The position numbers and the translations under genes are program-made. From the NCBI GenBank assembly GCA_019118275.1, contig DWZH01000053.1:62001-126000 (forward strand): a stretch of DNA of 64,000 nucleotides, in the 5' to 3' direction. Shown in pieces: positions 36,352 through 46,344 of the stretch (position 1 is the stretch's first letter; each line of letters opens with the position of its first letter). A model generated the notes under the pieces. That model was not told the origin of the DNA. It ran no database searches and saw only the letters and a program-made list of their open reading frames with translations. The DNA is from Candidatus Brachybacterium merdavium (GTDB taxonomy: Bacteria > Actinomycetota > Actinomycetes > Actinomycetales > Dermabacteraceae).

Positions 36352-37361
36352 CTCGTCCCTCCCTCGCCGGAGGGGACGGTACGCCTCGCGCCGGAGGGGG
36401 CGGCACGCCTCGCGCCGACGCGAGCAGGGCACCCGTGGTCGGTTGGAGCGCAGAGCTCGGCCCGCAGCTGTTCCCGGGCCCTGCGCCGGGCCAGCAGCCG
36501 GCCGATCAGGCTGCGGCGGGGAGCGGCCAGCAGCGACACCAGGAAGATCGTGCACAGGGTCAGCACGATCACCGGGCCCGTCGGCATCGGCCCCAGTGCG
36601 ATCGAGATATAGGCCCCCAGCCCGCTGCCGACGGCACCGATCCCGGCCGAGAGCATTACCATCGCCGGAAGCGTCCTGGTCCACTGCCGGGCGGCAGCCG
36701 GGGGCGTCACCACGAAGGCGACCATCAGCACCAGCCCGACCGCCTTCACCCCGATCACCGTGCCGATCACGATGGTCACGAACATCAGGGTGTCGAAGCA
36801 GCGAGCGCTGAAGCCCAGCACGCTGGCGTGGCCCGGGTCGAAGGTGCGGATGGCGAACTCCTTCCAGCACACCACCATCACGGCCAGCACGACCGCGCCG
36901 ACCACGATGCTGGTGCGCAGATCCGCCCAGGTCAGGACCGAGGCGTTGCCGAACAGGTAGTCCTGGATCCCGCCCTTGCCCGGGAACGCGCCTGCCGAGA
37001 TCACCCGCATCAGCAGCATCCCGGCCCCGAAGAAGGTGGTCAGGGTGACCGCCATGGCGGTATCGATGCGGATCTTGGACAGACGGGTGACCAGATTGGC
37101 CAGCAGGGCGGCGGCGGTGCCCACCATCACGGCGCCCAGGATCAGCCCGATCATGGCGCGGCCGTCGGCCCCGATCGCGACGGCGGCAAGGAAGGCCAGC
37201 AGGGTGCCCGGGAGCGCCGAATGGGAGACGACATCACTGATCAGCGACTGTTTGCGCAGATAGGCGAAGGATCCCAGCGCACCGGCGACCAGACCGATCA
37301 CCGAGGTGCCCAGGAAGACCATGCGATAGGTGTGGTCCATCAGGAAGTCCAGCAGGGTCAT
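36348..37361 (-). CDS. Metal (Mn/Zn-type) ABC transporter permease
   Basis: ABC-3 family: SFAYLRKQSLISDVVSHSALPGTLLAFL; VGLVLMVAFVVTPPAAARQW; 4-bp overlap with the next gene. Confidence 0.93.
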   Translation of the reverse strand: MTLLDFLMDHTYRMVFLGTSVIGLVAGALGSFAYLRKQSLISDVVSHSALPGTLLAFLAAVAIGADGRAMIGLILGAVMVGTAAALLANLVTRLSKIRIDTAMAVTLTTFFGAGMLLMRVISAGAFPGKGGIQDYLFGNASVLTWADLRTSIVVGAVVLAVMVVCWKEFAIRTFDPGHASVLGFSARCFDTLMFVTIVIGTVIGVKAVGLVLMVAFVVTPPAAARQWTRTLPAMVMLSAGIGAVGSGLGAYISIALGPMPTGPVIVLTLCTIFLVSLLAAPRRSLIGRLLARRRAREQLRAELCAPTDHGCPARVGARRAAPSGARRTVPSGEGGTR

Positions 37362-38107
37362 CAGATGCTCTCCAGGAAGGCATCGTCCCCGGCGGTCACG
37401 TCGTAGGCGGCGCGGATGTGCTCGGGGGTGAAGGCCTCCTGGGCCGGTCCCGAGGAGACCACCCGCCGGTTCAGCAGGGTCACGTGGTCGCAGATGTCGC
37501 GCACGGTGGCCAGGTCGTGATGGACGATCACCACGGTCCGCCCCTGCTCCCGCAGCCGGTGCAGCACCGCGACGATCGCCTGCTGGCTCTTCGCATCGAT
37601 GCCCTGGAACGGTTCGTCCATGACGTACAGCTCGGGTCCCTGCGCCAGCGCGCGAGCCAGGAACACGCGCTGCCGCTGTCCGCCGGAGAGCTCACCGATC
37701 TGCCGGCGGGCGAGGTCAGCGATCCCGGTCTGGTCCATCGCGTCCCGGGCGCGGTCGCGTTCGCGGCGGCCGGGTCGGCGCAGCGGGCCGAGCGCGGCGT
37801 AGGTGCCCATCGTGACCACATCGGCGACGGTGGTGGGGAAGTCCCAGTCCACGGTGGTGGCCTGCGGCATGTAGCCGACGCGGCGGCGCACCCGGGCCAG
37901 GCTCCGGCCGAAGAAGCGGGTGCGGCCCGTCAACGGGGTGACCAGTCCGAGCATCGCCGCGATCAGGGTGGATTTGCCGGCCCCGTTGGGGCCGACCACT
38001 CCCATCACCACACCGGTGGGGACGCGCAGGTCGACCTGGTGCAGCACCGGAACGGTGCCGTAGGCGACGCTCAGGTTCTCGGTGGTGCAGGCCGGCATGG
38101 CGCTCAC
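37361..38107 (-). CDS. Metal ABC transporter ATP-binding protein
   Basis: GPNGAGKSTLIAAMLG; LSGGQRQRVFLARALA; MDEPFQGIDAKSQQ. Confidence 0.95.
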   Translation of the reverse strand: MSAMPACTTENLSVAYGTVPVLHQVDLRVPTGVVMGVVGPNGAGKSTLIAAMLGLVTPLTGRTRFFGRSLARVRRRVGYMPQATTVDWDFPTTVADVVTMGTYAALGPLRRPGRRERDRARDAMDQTGIADLARRQIGELSGGQRQRVFLARALAQGPELYVMDEPFQGIDAKSQQAIVAVLHRLREQGRTVVIVHHDLATVRDICDHVTLLNRRVVSSGPAQEAFTPEHIRAAYDVTAGDDAFLESI

Positions 38108-39045
38108 CGCTGCTCACCTCCGAGGGCCTCGGCGACGGCCTCGGCGTTGTGGAGGAAGACGCCCAGGTAGGTGTCGAGCCCGGGCTCGCTGCCCAGGGAG
38201 TCGGCGTACAGCTCCTGCTCGGAGACCTCCACCTGCCAGCCACGGGCTTGCACGGCCTCCTGGAGGCTGGTGATCGCCTGCGGGTTCGCCTGATTGTCCT
38301 GGAAGATGACCGGCACCTCGTTCTCGGCGATCAGGTCCGCCAGTCCCGACAGCTCCGTGGGGCTGAGCGCGGCGTCGGTGGAGACGAAGTCGGTGGCGTG
38401 GACCTCGAGGTCGTAGGTCTGCCCGAAGTAGTTGAAGGCGTCGTGACCGGTGATCAGGATGCGGGGCTGCGGCACCGATTCCAGCAGCTCCTCGGCCTCC
38501 TCGGCGGCCTCCTCGATCTCCTCCTGGTAGGCGGCCGCGTTGCGCGCGTACTGCTCGGCGCCCTCGGGATCGACCTCGGAGAGCTTGTCAGCGATATACC
38601 CGACCACCAGCGACCACGCCTCGGGACTGTTCCACACGTGGGGATCGTGCAGAGCGTTGCCCTGGTCATCCCGCTCGGGCCAGTCCAGCAACAGCTCCGT
38701 CGGCAGCAGCTCGCCGACCGCGAGCTGCTGCTCGCCCCGGCTCTCGAGGAGGTCGTCCATGTGCGCCTCGAGGTGCAGACCGTTCCACAGCACGAGGTCG
38801 GAGTCCTGGATGGTCTCGATGTCCTGCGTGGAGGGCTGGTATGTGTGCGGGTCGCCGCCGGGGCCGACCATCGTGGTCACCTCGGCCTCGGGCGCGAGGG
38901 TGGCGACCGCGTCGGCGAGGTAGCCGGTGGTCGCGTACACGGTCAGCGGCTGCTCCCCCGTCCCGACGACGGCCGAGGAGCACGCGGCGAGCACCAGCGC
39001 CGCGACCCCGGCGAGAGCGGCGGCGAGCCGGTGGGCAGATTGCAT
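38104..39045 (-). CDS. Metal ABC transporter substrate-binding lipoprotein (TroA/ZnuA-like)
   Basis: VAALVLAACSSAVVG lipobox; EVTTMVGPGGDPHTYQPSTQDIETIQDSDLVLWNGLHLE; HDAFNYFGQTYDLEV. Confidence 0.94.
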   Translation of the reverse strand: MQSAHRLAAALAGVAALVLAACSSAVVGTGEQPLTVYATTGYLADAVATLAPEAEVTTMVGPGGDPHTYQPSTQDIETIQDSDLVLWNGLHLEAHMDDLLESRGEQQLAVGELLPTELLLDWPERDDQGNALHDPHVWNSPEAWSLVVGYIADKLSEVDPEGAEQYARNAAAYQEEIEEAAEEAEELLESVPQPRILITGHDAFNYFGQTYDLEVHATDFVSTDAALSPTELSGLADLIAENEVPVIFQDNQANPQAITSLQEAVQARGWQVEVSEQELYADSLGSEPGLDTYLGVFLHNAEAVAEALGGEQR

Positions 39046-39068
39046 GGAAACTCCCTTAGAGGTCGATA

Positions 39069-39084
39069 CGAACTCAAATGTTCG
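39069..39084 (-). promoter_or_regulatory. Inverted repeat upstream of the metal ABC operon (candidate regulator site)
   Basis: CGAAC-TCAAAT-GTTCG, ~24 bp upstream of the start codon, in an AT-richer stretch. Confidence 0.4.
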
Positions 39085-39177
39085 ACATCCCGTAGTTGTA
39101 GCACAGTCGGGCCGGACTTCGACAATCGGCCAGGCCCGGCGCGCCGCCCACCGGGGCAGGATTCCTACACTGGCCCC

Positions 39178-40146
39178 ATGACCGCCGATCTCGCCGGCCG
39201 GGCACCTGGCGCCGCGGCGCCGCAGCCGGCCGCCCCGCCTCCCGGGCCGGGCGCCGGACGCTACGCCCCCTCCCCCAGTGGGGACCTGCATCTGGGGAAC
39301 CTGCGCACCGCGATCCTGGCCTGGGCGCTGGCCCGGCGATCCGGCCGCGCCTTCCATCTGCGGGTGGAGGATCTGGACCGGGTGCGCGAGGGGTCCGAGG
39401 CACGGCAGCTGGAGGACCTCCAGGCGCTGGGCATCGACTGGGACGGCCCGGTGGTCCATCAGTCCGCGCGAGGGGACGCCTACGACGCGGCGATCGGGCA
39501 GCTGCAGGCGGCAGGCCTGGTCTACGAGTGCTGCTGCACCCGCCGGGAGATCCAGGAGGCCCCCAGCGCCCCGCATGCTCCCCCCGGCGCCTACCCGGGG
39601 ACCTGTCGCGACCTCTCCCCCGCCCAGCTGGAGAGAGGCCGGGAGAAGATGCGGCGCCTGGGCCGGCAGCCCGCTCTGCGGCTGCGGTCCGAGGTGACCG
39701 AATGGAGCGTGCAGGACCTGTGGGCCGGAGAGACCACGGCCGCGGTCGACGACTTCGTGCTGCGCCGGGGGGACGGGACGGCGGCCTACAACCTCGCGGT
39801 GGTCGTCGACGACGCCGACGTCGGGGTGGATCAGGTGGTGCGGGCCGATGACCTGCTCTCCTCCGCACCCCGGCAGGCCTACCTCGCACTTCTGCTCGGA
39901 CTGCCCCAGCCCGGATACGCGCACGTCCCGCTGGCCGTGAACTCGGCGGGGGCACGGCTGGCCAAGCGGGACGGCGCGGTCACCCTGCGCGATCGCCTCG
40001 CCCGGGGGGAGAGCGCCGGGGATGTCGTCGAGCGGATCGGGCGATCGCTGGGGCTGCGCGGCTGCCGCAGCGCGGCCGATGTCCTCGATCGCTGGGAGCC
40101 CGCCTCCTCGCCCCGCTCCCCCTGGGTGGTGGCGCCGGAGAGCTGA
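39178..40146 (+). CDS. gluQ: Glutamyl-Q tRNA(Asp) synthetase-like protein (truncated GluRS)
   Basis: GRYAPSPSGDLHLGNLRTAILAWALAR (HIGH-like); GARLAKRDGAVTL (KMSKS-like); no anticodon-binding domain. Confidence 0.9.
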   Translation: MTADLAGRAPGAAAPQPAAPPPGPGAGRYAPSPSGDLHLGNLRTAILAWALARRSGRAFHLRVEDLDRVREGSEARQLEDLQALGIDWDGPVVHQSARGDAYDAAIGQLQAAGLVYECCCTRREIQEAPSAPHAPPGAYPGTCRDLSPAQLERGREKMRRLGRQPALRLRSEVTEWSVQDLWAGETTAAVDDFVLRRGDGTAAYNLAVVVDDADVGVDQVVRADDLLSSAPRQAYLALLLGLPQPGYAHVPLAVNSAGARLAKRDGAVTLRDRLARGESAGDVVERIGRSLGLRGCRSAADVLDRWEPASSPRSPWVVAPES

Positions 40147-40262
40147 GCCGCTGGGCTCCGGCCGCCGGGTCAGTAGGCTCCGCGACCAGCAGGTGTACGC
40201 GGAGAAGGCGCCGGAATGGAGCATATTCCGTGCCACATTCTCAGCGGACGCATTCCCCCACT

Positions 40263-40280
40263 CGATACATCTGTGTATCG
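40263..40280. promoter_or_regulatory. Palindromic operator candidate upstream of the YhgE/Pip gene
   Basis: CGATACA-TCTG-TGTATCG, perfect 7-bp arms, 12 bp upstream of the start. Confidence 0.5.
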
Positions 40281-40292
40281 TCGCCGGATGTG

Positions 40293-43200
40293 ATGGGACT
40301 CCTCCGTGCACTTCAAGCTGCCGTCGTGACGGTCAGCCGTGTCCTCAGCTCCTTGGTGCGCTCCGCCGCTCGCGGCCTCTCCTCTGCCGGACAGACCGTC
40401 GGACGTGCTGCCAGGGCAGCCGTCTCCGGGGCGGTCGCCCTGCTGCCGGCAGAGTGGAAGAAGCCGATCGCGGCGCTCTTCGTGGTGGGGCTGGCCACTG
40501 TGCCGGTGATCTATTCCGGCAACATGACCTGGTCCTTCCGCGATCCCAGCAACTCGCTGGATCACGTCACCGCGGCGGTGGTGAACCAGGACGAGGGAGC
40601 GACCGTCGAGGCGGCCGGCTCCGACCCGCAATCGATCGACGTCGGCGAGGAGTTCACCGAGACCCTCCTGGACCTGGACGAGGAGACGGCGTACCACTTC
40701 GTGGAAGCGTCTCCCGCCGACGCCGAGCAGGGCCTGGCCGATGGCAGCTACGGCGCCACGGTCGAGATCCCCTCCACGTTCTCATCGAACATCGCGACGC
40801 TCGCGGCCGAGGGGGAGGAAGCCGAGCAGGCGGCTCCCGCTCTGCTGACCGTCACCACCAACGACTCGATCAACTACGTCGGCGGCAACTTCACCAAATC
40901 GGTGGGCACGGCGCTGACCGACTCCCTGCGCGCCAACGTGCTCGAGGAGTACCTCGACAACGTCTACGTCGGCTTCACCACCATCCATGACGGGGTCGTG
41001 GAGGCGGCCGACGGGGCCGGCGAGCTCGCCGACGGGACCTCCGAGCTCAAGGACGGCACTGCTGAGCTCAGCTCCGGAGCCGAGGAGCTGCATGAGGGCA
41101 CCGGGGAGCTGGCCAGCGCGTCCGGGGAGCTGGCCGACGGCGCCTGGACCCTGCACGAGGGGAGCCTCGACCTCGTGGTCGGGCTGCGGCAGCTCGCGGC
41201 AGGAGCGGTCGAGCTACGGGACGGCACCGTGACCCTCTCCGAAGGTGCGGACGAGCTCTCCGAGGGGCTGACCACCCTCGATGAGCAGGGGCAGCCCCTG
41301 CGCGCGGGTGGGGGCGAGCTGGCCGATGGCGCCGGGCAGCTGGCCTCGGGAGCCACCGATCTGTCCGACGGGGCGAAGCAGGTCGCCGGGGGCACGGCCC
41401 AGCTCGACGAGACTATCCGCTCCGCGCAGGAACGCGCCGAGGAGATCGGTGTGACCCCGGAGAACGTCCAGGCCCTCAGCGATGACCTGGTCACGGCCAT
41501 CGACCTGCTCGAGGACCGGCTGGACGAGGTCGCCGACGAGCTCGACCAGCCGGCCGACGACGCCTCCGCGCTCTCGACTGCGGCGAGCGAGCTCGACGGC
41601 CGTGCAGCCGAACTCGACCAGGACGCCCAGGAGCTGTCCACCGACGCCTCGGAACGGGCGGAGGATGCCCGCACCGTCCGCGACGGCGCCTCCGACATCG
41701 TCGGCGATGTCGAGGAGCTGGACAGCTCGGTGCAGGAGACCGCCACGGCCGCGGAGACCTCGCGCGCCAGCGCGGACACCGCCGCGGAGGACGTGCGCGG
41801 CTACACCGAGAGCGTTGACGACCTCGCGGAGAAGTGCGAGGAGTCGGACGCCGATGAGGAGTTCTGCGGCGAGCTCCAGGAGCTCTCCGACTCCTCGGAG
41901 GAGGTGCGCGGGCAGGCCGATCAGTCGGCGACCGACGCGGAGACCACGGACCAGGAGGCGAGCGCCACCGCGCAGCAGTCCACCGAGATCGACCAGAGCA
42001 GCGAGGACATCGACGGCGCCGCCGAGCGCATGGTCGACTTCACCACCTCCGTCTCCGAGGACACCTCGGCCCTCGCTGAGGGGACCTCCGAGCTGGCCGA
42101 GGGGACCGGGCCGCTCGCCGAGGACGCAGGGGAGATGGACTCCTCGATCGCGACGCTGCGCGATGATGCCGCGCAGCGCTCCAGCCAGGAGCCCTCGGCC
42201 GAGCAGGACCCCTCTGCGCGGGAGCTGGCGGAGGACCTCGCCGATCAGGCGCGCACCGCGGCCGAGGCCCTCCCGGAGGCCTACGGGACCCTCGAGCAGG
42301 GGGCCGAGGACATACACCGTCTCGACAGCGGTGCGCAGCAGGTCTCCTCGGGTGCCGACCGGCTCGCCGAGGCCGGTGGAGAGGCCGCTGCGGGGGCCCA
42401 GACCCTGTCCGACGGGATCAACCGCTACACCGACGGGGTCAGCAGTGCACGGTCCGGAGCGGATCAGCTGGCCGACGGCAGCGGTGAGCTGGTCTCCGGG
42501 GCCGATCAGCTCGCCGAGGGGCTGGTCAGCGCCGAGAGCGGCGCGGAGGAGCTCTCCGAGGGCAGCGGGGAGCTCGCCACCGGCGCCGATCAGCTGGCGG
42601 ACGGAGCCCGCTCGGCCGATGACGGGGCCGGTGAGCTCGCCGAGGGCGCCGAGGAGCTGGACGAGGGCGCCGAGGAGCTCGACGACGGCGCCGCCGAGCT
42701 GCGGGACGGCCTCGAGGACTCCGAGGAGGACATCCCCAGCTACACCGACTCGGAGCGGGAGAACCTCGCCGCGACCGCATCGGATCCGGTGCAGATGACC
42801 TTCGACCGGGACAACGAGCTGGAGCGCTTCGGTGAGGGCCTGGCCCCGCTGTTCCTGGCGATCAGCCTGTGGGTGGGCGGCATGGCCATCTTCCTGCTGA
42901 TGCCGCCGTTCTCCCGGGAGGCCGCGGCACGTGGGGCCGGGCCCGTGCGCCTGCTGCTGGGCGGGCTCCTGCCCGCCCTGGCCGTCGGACTCGCGCAGTC
43001 GGCGATCGCGATCGCCGTGCTGCACTGGGCGATCGGGGTGCAGATGATCGATCTGCCGCTGATGTTCGGGTTGTCCGCGGTGACCAGCTTGGTGTTCGTG
43101 GGCCTCAACCACGGCTTCGGGGCCCTGTTCGGCCCGATCGGGAAGTTCGTGGCCCTGGTGCTGGTGGCGCTGCAGATCTCCGGGGCGGGCGGCACCTATC

Positions 43201-43475
43201 CGGTGCCCACGCTGCCGAAATTCTTCCAGGTGATCCATCCCTTCCTGCCGATGACCCACGCGGTCGACGCTTTCCGCGGCGCGATCGGCGGTGGCTGGGT
43301 GGATCCGACCGGTGACCTGCTCTGGCTGAGCGCCTGGATGGTGCTGGCCGTGGTGCTGGGCTGGGCCGGAGCGATCGTGACCCGTCGTCGGGTGCAGCGG
43401 GAGGAGGGTCTCCAGGAGTCGGAGGCCGACTCGGGGCCCGGATCCGATCAGAGGCAGGACGAGGCGCTGGCATAA
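40293..43475 (+). CDS. YhgE/Pip domain membrane protein with a long repetitive ectodomain
   Basis: VIYSGNMTWSFRDPSNSLDHVTAAVVNQDEGA; many ELADGAxELxEGA heptad-like repeats; C-terminal ABC-2-like TM block. Confidence 0.93.
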   Translation: MGLLRALQAAVVTVSRVLSSLVRSAARGLSSAGQTVGRAARAAVSGAVALLPAEWKKPIAALFVVGLATVPVIYSGNMTWSFRDPSNSLDHVTAAVVNQDEGATVEAAGSDPQSIDVGEEFTETLLDLDEETAYHFVEASPADAEQGLADGSYGATVEIPSTFSSNIATLAAEGEEAEQAAPALLTVTTNDSINYVGGNFTKSVGTALTDSLRANVLEEYLDNVYVGFTTIHDGVVEAADGAGELADGTSELKDGTAELSSGAEELHEGTGELASASGELADGAWTLHEGSLDLVVGLRQLAAGAVELRDGTVTLSEGADELSEGLTTLDEQGQPLRAGGGELADGAGQLASGATDLSDGAKQVAGGTAQLDETIRSAQERAEEIGVTPENVQALSDDLVTAIDLLEDRLDEVADELDQPADDASALSTAASELDGRAAELDQDAQELSTDASERAEDARTVRDGASDIVGDVEELDSSVQETATAAETSRASADTAAEDVRGYTESVDDLAEKCEESDADEEFCGELQELSDSSEEVRGQADQSATDAETTDQEASATAQQSTEIDQSSEDIDGAAERMVDFTTSVSEDTSALAEGTSELAEGTGPLAEDAGEMDSSIATLRDDAAQRSSQEPSAEQDPSARELAEDLADQARTAAEALPEAYGTLEQGAEDIHRLDSGAQQVSSGADRLAEAGGEAAAGAQTLSDGINRYTDGVSSARSGADQLADGSGELVSGADQLAEGLVSAESGAEELSEGSGELATGADQLADGARSADDGAGELAEGAEELDEGAEELDDGAAELRDGLEDSEEDIPSYTDSERENLAATASDPVQMTFDRDNELERFGEGLAPLFLAISLWVGGMAIFLLMPPFSREAAARGAGPVRLLLGGLLPALAVGLAQSAIAIAVLHWAIGVQMIDLPLMFGLSAVTSLVFVGLNHGFGALFGPIGKFVALVLVALQISGAGGTYPVPTLPKFFQVIHPFLPMTHAVDAFRGAIGGGWVDPTGDLLWLSAWMVLAVVLGWAGAIVTRRRVQREEGLQESEADSGPGSDQRQDEALA

Positions 43476-43619
43476 GTGCATTGACCACCAGGCGGGGTCT
43501 GCGTAGCGTTCAGGTTCCGGCCCTGCTGCCGCGTCAGCGGCACTTGTCGGGCTGGCCCGACACCGCACCGACCGGGTAGCCGGCTGGGTCGCCCGGCCCT
43601 GGGCAGGAAGAGTGAGGTC

Positions 43620-45032
43620 ATGACCGCGACCCCGCAGCCCCGCCTCGACACCTCCGTGCCGGAGGGTGCATGTGCACCCGATCCCGGCGCCGACGTCATG
43701 CCCGGGCCCGCCACAGCCGACGCTCCCGCCCGCGACGCCCCCGCCTTCGGCACCGGTTCGATCGGTGCCCGCGCCGCGGCGGTGGGTCGCTTCCTGACCT
43801 ACGGCCTGGTGGCTGTGGTGCTCGGAGCGATCGGCTTCGCCCTGACCCTCGCCCTGCTGGTCGCCGGGATCTCCAGCGTCGTGGTCTGGATCGGTCTGCC
43901 GATCCTCGCCCTGGGGGTGATGGTCGCGACCGGCTTCGCCGCCGCCGGGCGCGGTCTCCAGCGATCCCTGCTCGGCCATCATCTGCCCACGCCCGCGGCC
44001 AAGCAGCCTCCTGAGGGAGCCGGCTGGATCCGGCGGTTCCTGACACCGCTGGCCGATCCGCAGTCCTGGCTGAACAGCCTGTGGGTGATGATCAACTTCC
44101 TGATGTCCCTGGTGACCTTCCCGCTCGCAGTGGCGTGGACGGTCGGCGCCATCGCGACGGTCGGGGGCCCGGTGGCGACCCTGATCCTGCGGCGGGTGCT
44201 CCCACCCGGCGACTACGACGGGCTCGGTGTCCTGCTGGGGGTCCCCGGGACCGCGGGGACGGTCTTCGACTACGGCTCCCAGATCGCGGTCGGGCTGGTG
44301 TTCCTGCTGACGCTGTCCCCGGTTGTACGGGGGTTGGCGGCCCTGCACGGCGGCATCGCCCGCGGGCTGCTGTCGGCCCGTTACGAGGAGCAGCAGCACC
44401 TGGCCCGCACGAAGGAGTCCCGAGCCGCCGGTCGCGCCGCCGAGTCCGCGGCCCTGCGCCGGCTGGAGCGGGATCTGCATGACGGGCCGCAACAGCGCCT
44501 GGTGCGGGCGAACATCGACTTGGCACGCGCCGAGCAGCTGGCCGGGGACGATCCCGAGCAGTCGCTGCGGGTGATGGCCCAGACGCGTGCCCAGATCGCC
44601 TCCACCCTGGATGAGCTGCGACGCCTGTCGCGCGGCATCGCCCCGCCCGTGCTGGTGGACCGGGGCCTGGCGGCCGCGCTCACCGAACTGGCCGGCATCA
44701 CCCCTGTGCCCACGAGTGTGGACTGCCCGGATCTCGATCTGCCCGACCATGTCCAGATCGGGATCTACTACGTCGTCTCGGAGGCACTGACCAACGCCGC
44801 CAAGCACTCGGGGGCGCACCGGGTTCGCGTCGAGGTCGCGCAGGTGGCGGAGTCGAACGGGGCTGCGCGGGTGCGGATCGACGACGACGGCGTCGGCGGC
44901 GCCGAGTTCAGCACCGGACACGGGCTGTCCGGGCTCGCCGAGCGGGTCGCCTCCCTCGAGGGACACCTGACGGTCCGCTCCCCTCGTGGCGGCGGTACCC
45001 GGGTCGAGGCGGTGATCCCGTGCGCATCGTGA
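43620..45032 (+). CDS. Sensor histidine kinase (HisKA_3 type, with sensor TM region)
   Basis: RRLERDLHDGPQQRLVRANIDLARAEQLAGDD; VVSEALTNAAKHSGA; VRIDDDGVGGAEFSTGHGLSGLAERV. Confidence 0.95.
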   Translation: MTATPQPRLDTSVPEGACAPDPGADVMPGPATADAPARDAPAFGTGSIGARAAAVGRFLTYGLVAVVLGAIGFALTLALLVAGISSVVVWIGLPILALGVMVATGFAAAGRGLQRSLLGHHLPTPAAKQPPEGAGWIRRFLTPLADPQSWLNSLWVMINFLMSLVTFPLAVAWTVGAIATVGGPVATLILRRVLPPGDYDGLGVLLGVPGTAGTVFDYGSQIAVGLVFLLTLSPVVRGLAALHGGIARGLLSARYEEQQHLARTKESRAAGRAAESAALRRLERDLHDGPQQRLVRANIDLARAEQLAGDDPEQSLRVMAQTRAQIASTLDELRRLSRGIAPPVLVDRGLAAALTELAGITPVPTSVDCPDLDLPDHVQIGIYYVVSEALTNAAKHSGAHRVRVEVAQVAESNGAARVRIDDDGVGGAEFSTGHGLSGLAERVASLEGHLTVRSPRGGGTRVEAVIPCAS

Positions 45033-45664
45033 TCGCCGACGACTCCGCGCTGCTGCGCGAAGGCCTGCGCCTGGTGCTGACCGATGCCGGCCACGAGGTG
45101 GTCGCCTCAGCCGCCACGGGCACGGAACTGGTCCCCCGCGCCCTCGAGCACCGGCCCGACCTGGTCATCGCCGACATTCGGATGCCTCCCAGCCACAGCG
45201 ATGAGGGACTGCGGGCCGCGCAGCAGATCCGCGAGACCTGGCCCAAGGCGCCGATCGTGCTGCTGAGCCAGTACGTGGTGATCAGCTACGCGGCCGAGCT
45301 GATCGAGTCCGGCGAGCAGTCGACCGGCTACCTGCTCAAGGATCGCGTGTTCGACATCCGCTCCTTCCTGGACTCGATCGAGCGGGTCGCGGGCGGCGGG
45401 GTGGCGATCGACCCCGACGTGGTCGCCCAGGTACTGGTGTCCAGGCGCCGCGGCCCCTTGGACGAGCTGACCGAACGGGAGCGCGAGGTGCTCGAGCTGA
45501 TGGGTGAGGGGCTGACCAACAGCGCGATCTCGCGTCGCCTGTTCATCAGCGAGGGCGGGGTCGAGAAGCACACGCAGCGCGTGTTCGCCAAGCTCGGGCT
45601 GAGCGCGGATGCCAGCACCCACCGTCGGGTCAGCGCCGTGCTGACGCTGCTGCAGCAGGGCTGA
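45020..45664 (+). CDS. LuxR/NarL-family response regulator
   Basis: IADDSALLREGLRLVLTDAGHEVV; LVIADIRMPPSHSDEGL; LTEREREVLELMGEGLTNSAISRRLFISEGGVEKHTQRVFAKL. Confidence 0.95.
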   Translation: MRIVIADDSALLREGLRLVLTDAGHEVVASAATGTELVPRALEHRPDLVIADIRMPPSHSDEGLRAAQQIRETWPKAPIVLLSQYVVISYAAELIESGEQSTGYLLKDRVFDIRSFLDSIERVAGGGVAIDPDVVAQVLVSRRRGPLDELTEREREVLELMGEGLTNSAISRRLFISEGGVEKHTQRVFAKLGLSADASTHRRVSAVLTLLQQG

Positions 45665-45688
45665 CGGGCGGTCGGCTGCTCGACCCAC

Positions 45689-46282
45689 TCAGCCGCCGGA
45701 TGCGACGGCGGCTGTCACCGCGTCACGCAGCAGCGTCCGACGGGCATCGTGGACGCGCTCCGGTTCGTCGGGGCTTGCCGCCCAGACGGTGCTGGCAGGT
45801 GACCAGGCGTGCGACATCGCGATGACGAGGGCCATCACATCGAATGGATCGGCGCGGCGCACCTGGCCTGCACGCTGGGCCGCGGTGATGCCGTTGAGCT
45901 TTGCCTCGTCGAGCCGTTCGTGCTCCTCCACGAGCAGGCCATGTGGGCGGCGTTCAAGCCGATGCCAGAGCGCGAGACGCACCAGCTCGGGGTGGGTCAG
46001 ATAGTCGTCGTAGAGGCGAACGGCCCAATCCCCCAGGTGGTCGGGGTCGATCGGTGCGTCGTCGAGGATGCGGCGCATCGAAGCGAAGAAGACCGCGTCG
46101 AACAGTTTCGCCTTGCTGCCGAAGTATGCGTACAGCTGTGCCTTGTTCGTCTCCGCGGCCGCGGCAATGCGGTCAACACGGGAGCCGGCGATGCCGTGCG
46201 CAGCGAACTCGGCGAACGCGGCATCAAGGATGCGTCGCCGCGTCGCCTCGCCTTTGGCTGTCGCTGGCCTGGCCTCTTCCAT
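45689..46282 (-). CDS. TetR-family transcriptional regulator
   Basis: RRRILDAAFAEFAAHGIAGSRVDRIAAAAETNKAQLYAYFGSKAKLFDAVF. Confidence 0.93.
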   Translation of the reverse strand: MEEARPATAKGEATRRRILDAAFAEFAAHGIAGSRVDRIAAAAETNKAQLYAYFGSKAKLFDAVFFASMRRILDDAPIDPDHLGDWAVRLYDDYLTHPELVRLALWHRLERRPHGLLVEEHERLDEAKLNGITAAQRAGQVRRADPFDVMALVIAMSHAWSPASTVWAASPDEPERVHDARRTLLRDAVTAAVASGG

Positions 46283-46344
46283 GCGTTCGACGATATCAGG
46301 GCGACCCCTTCGACCCTGAGCACACTAACTGGTAGGTTTTATCC

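Noticed and set aside
38149-40146. Long plus-strand ORF upstream of gluQ
   Set aside because: Only the 39178..40146 part is a real protein (GluQ); the rest is antisense to the metal-binding lipoprotein.
38104-40311. 735-aa minus-strand ORF
   Set aside because: Only 38104..39045 (SBP) is supported; the N-terminal extension is antisense to gluQ.
41214-44966. 1250-aa minus-strand ORF
   Set aside because: Antisense shadow of the YhgE/Pip and histidine kinase genes; high GC suppresses stops. Low-complexity sequence with no recognisable domain.
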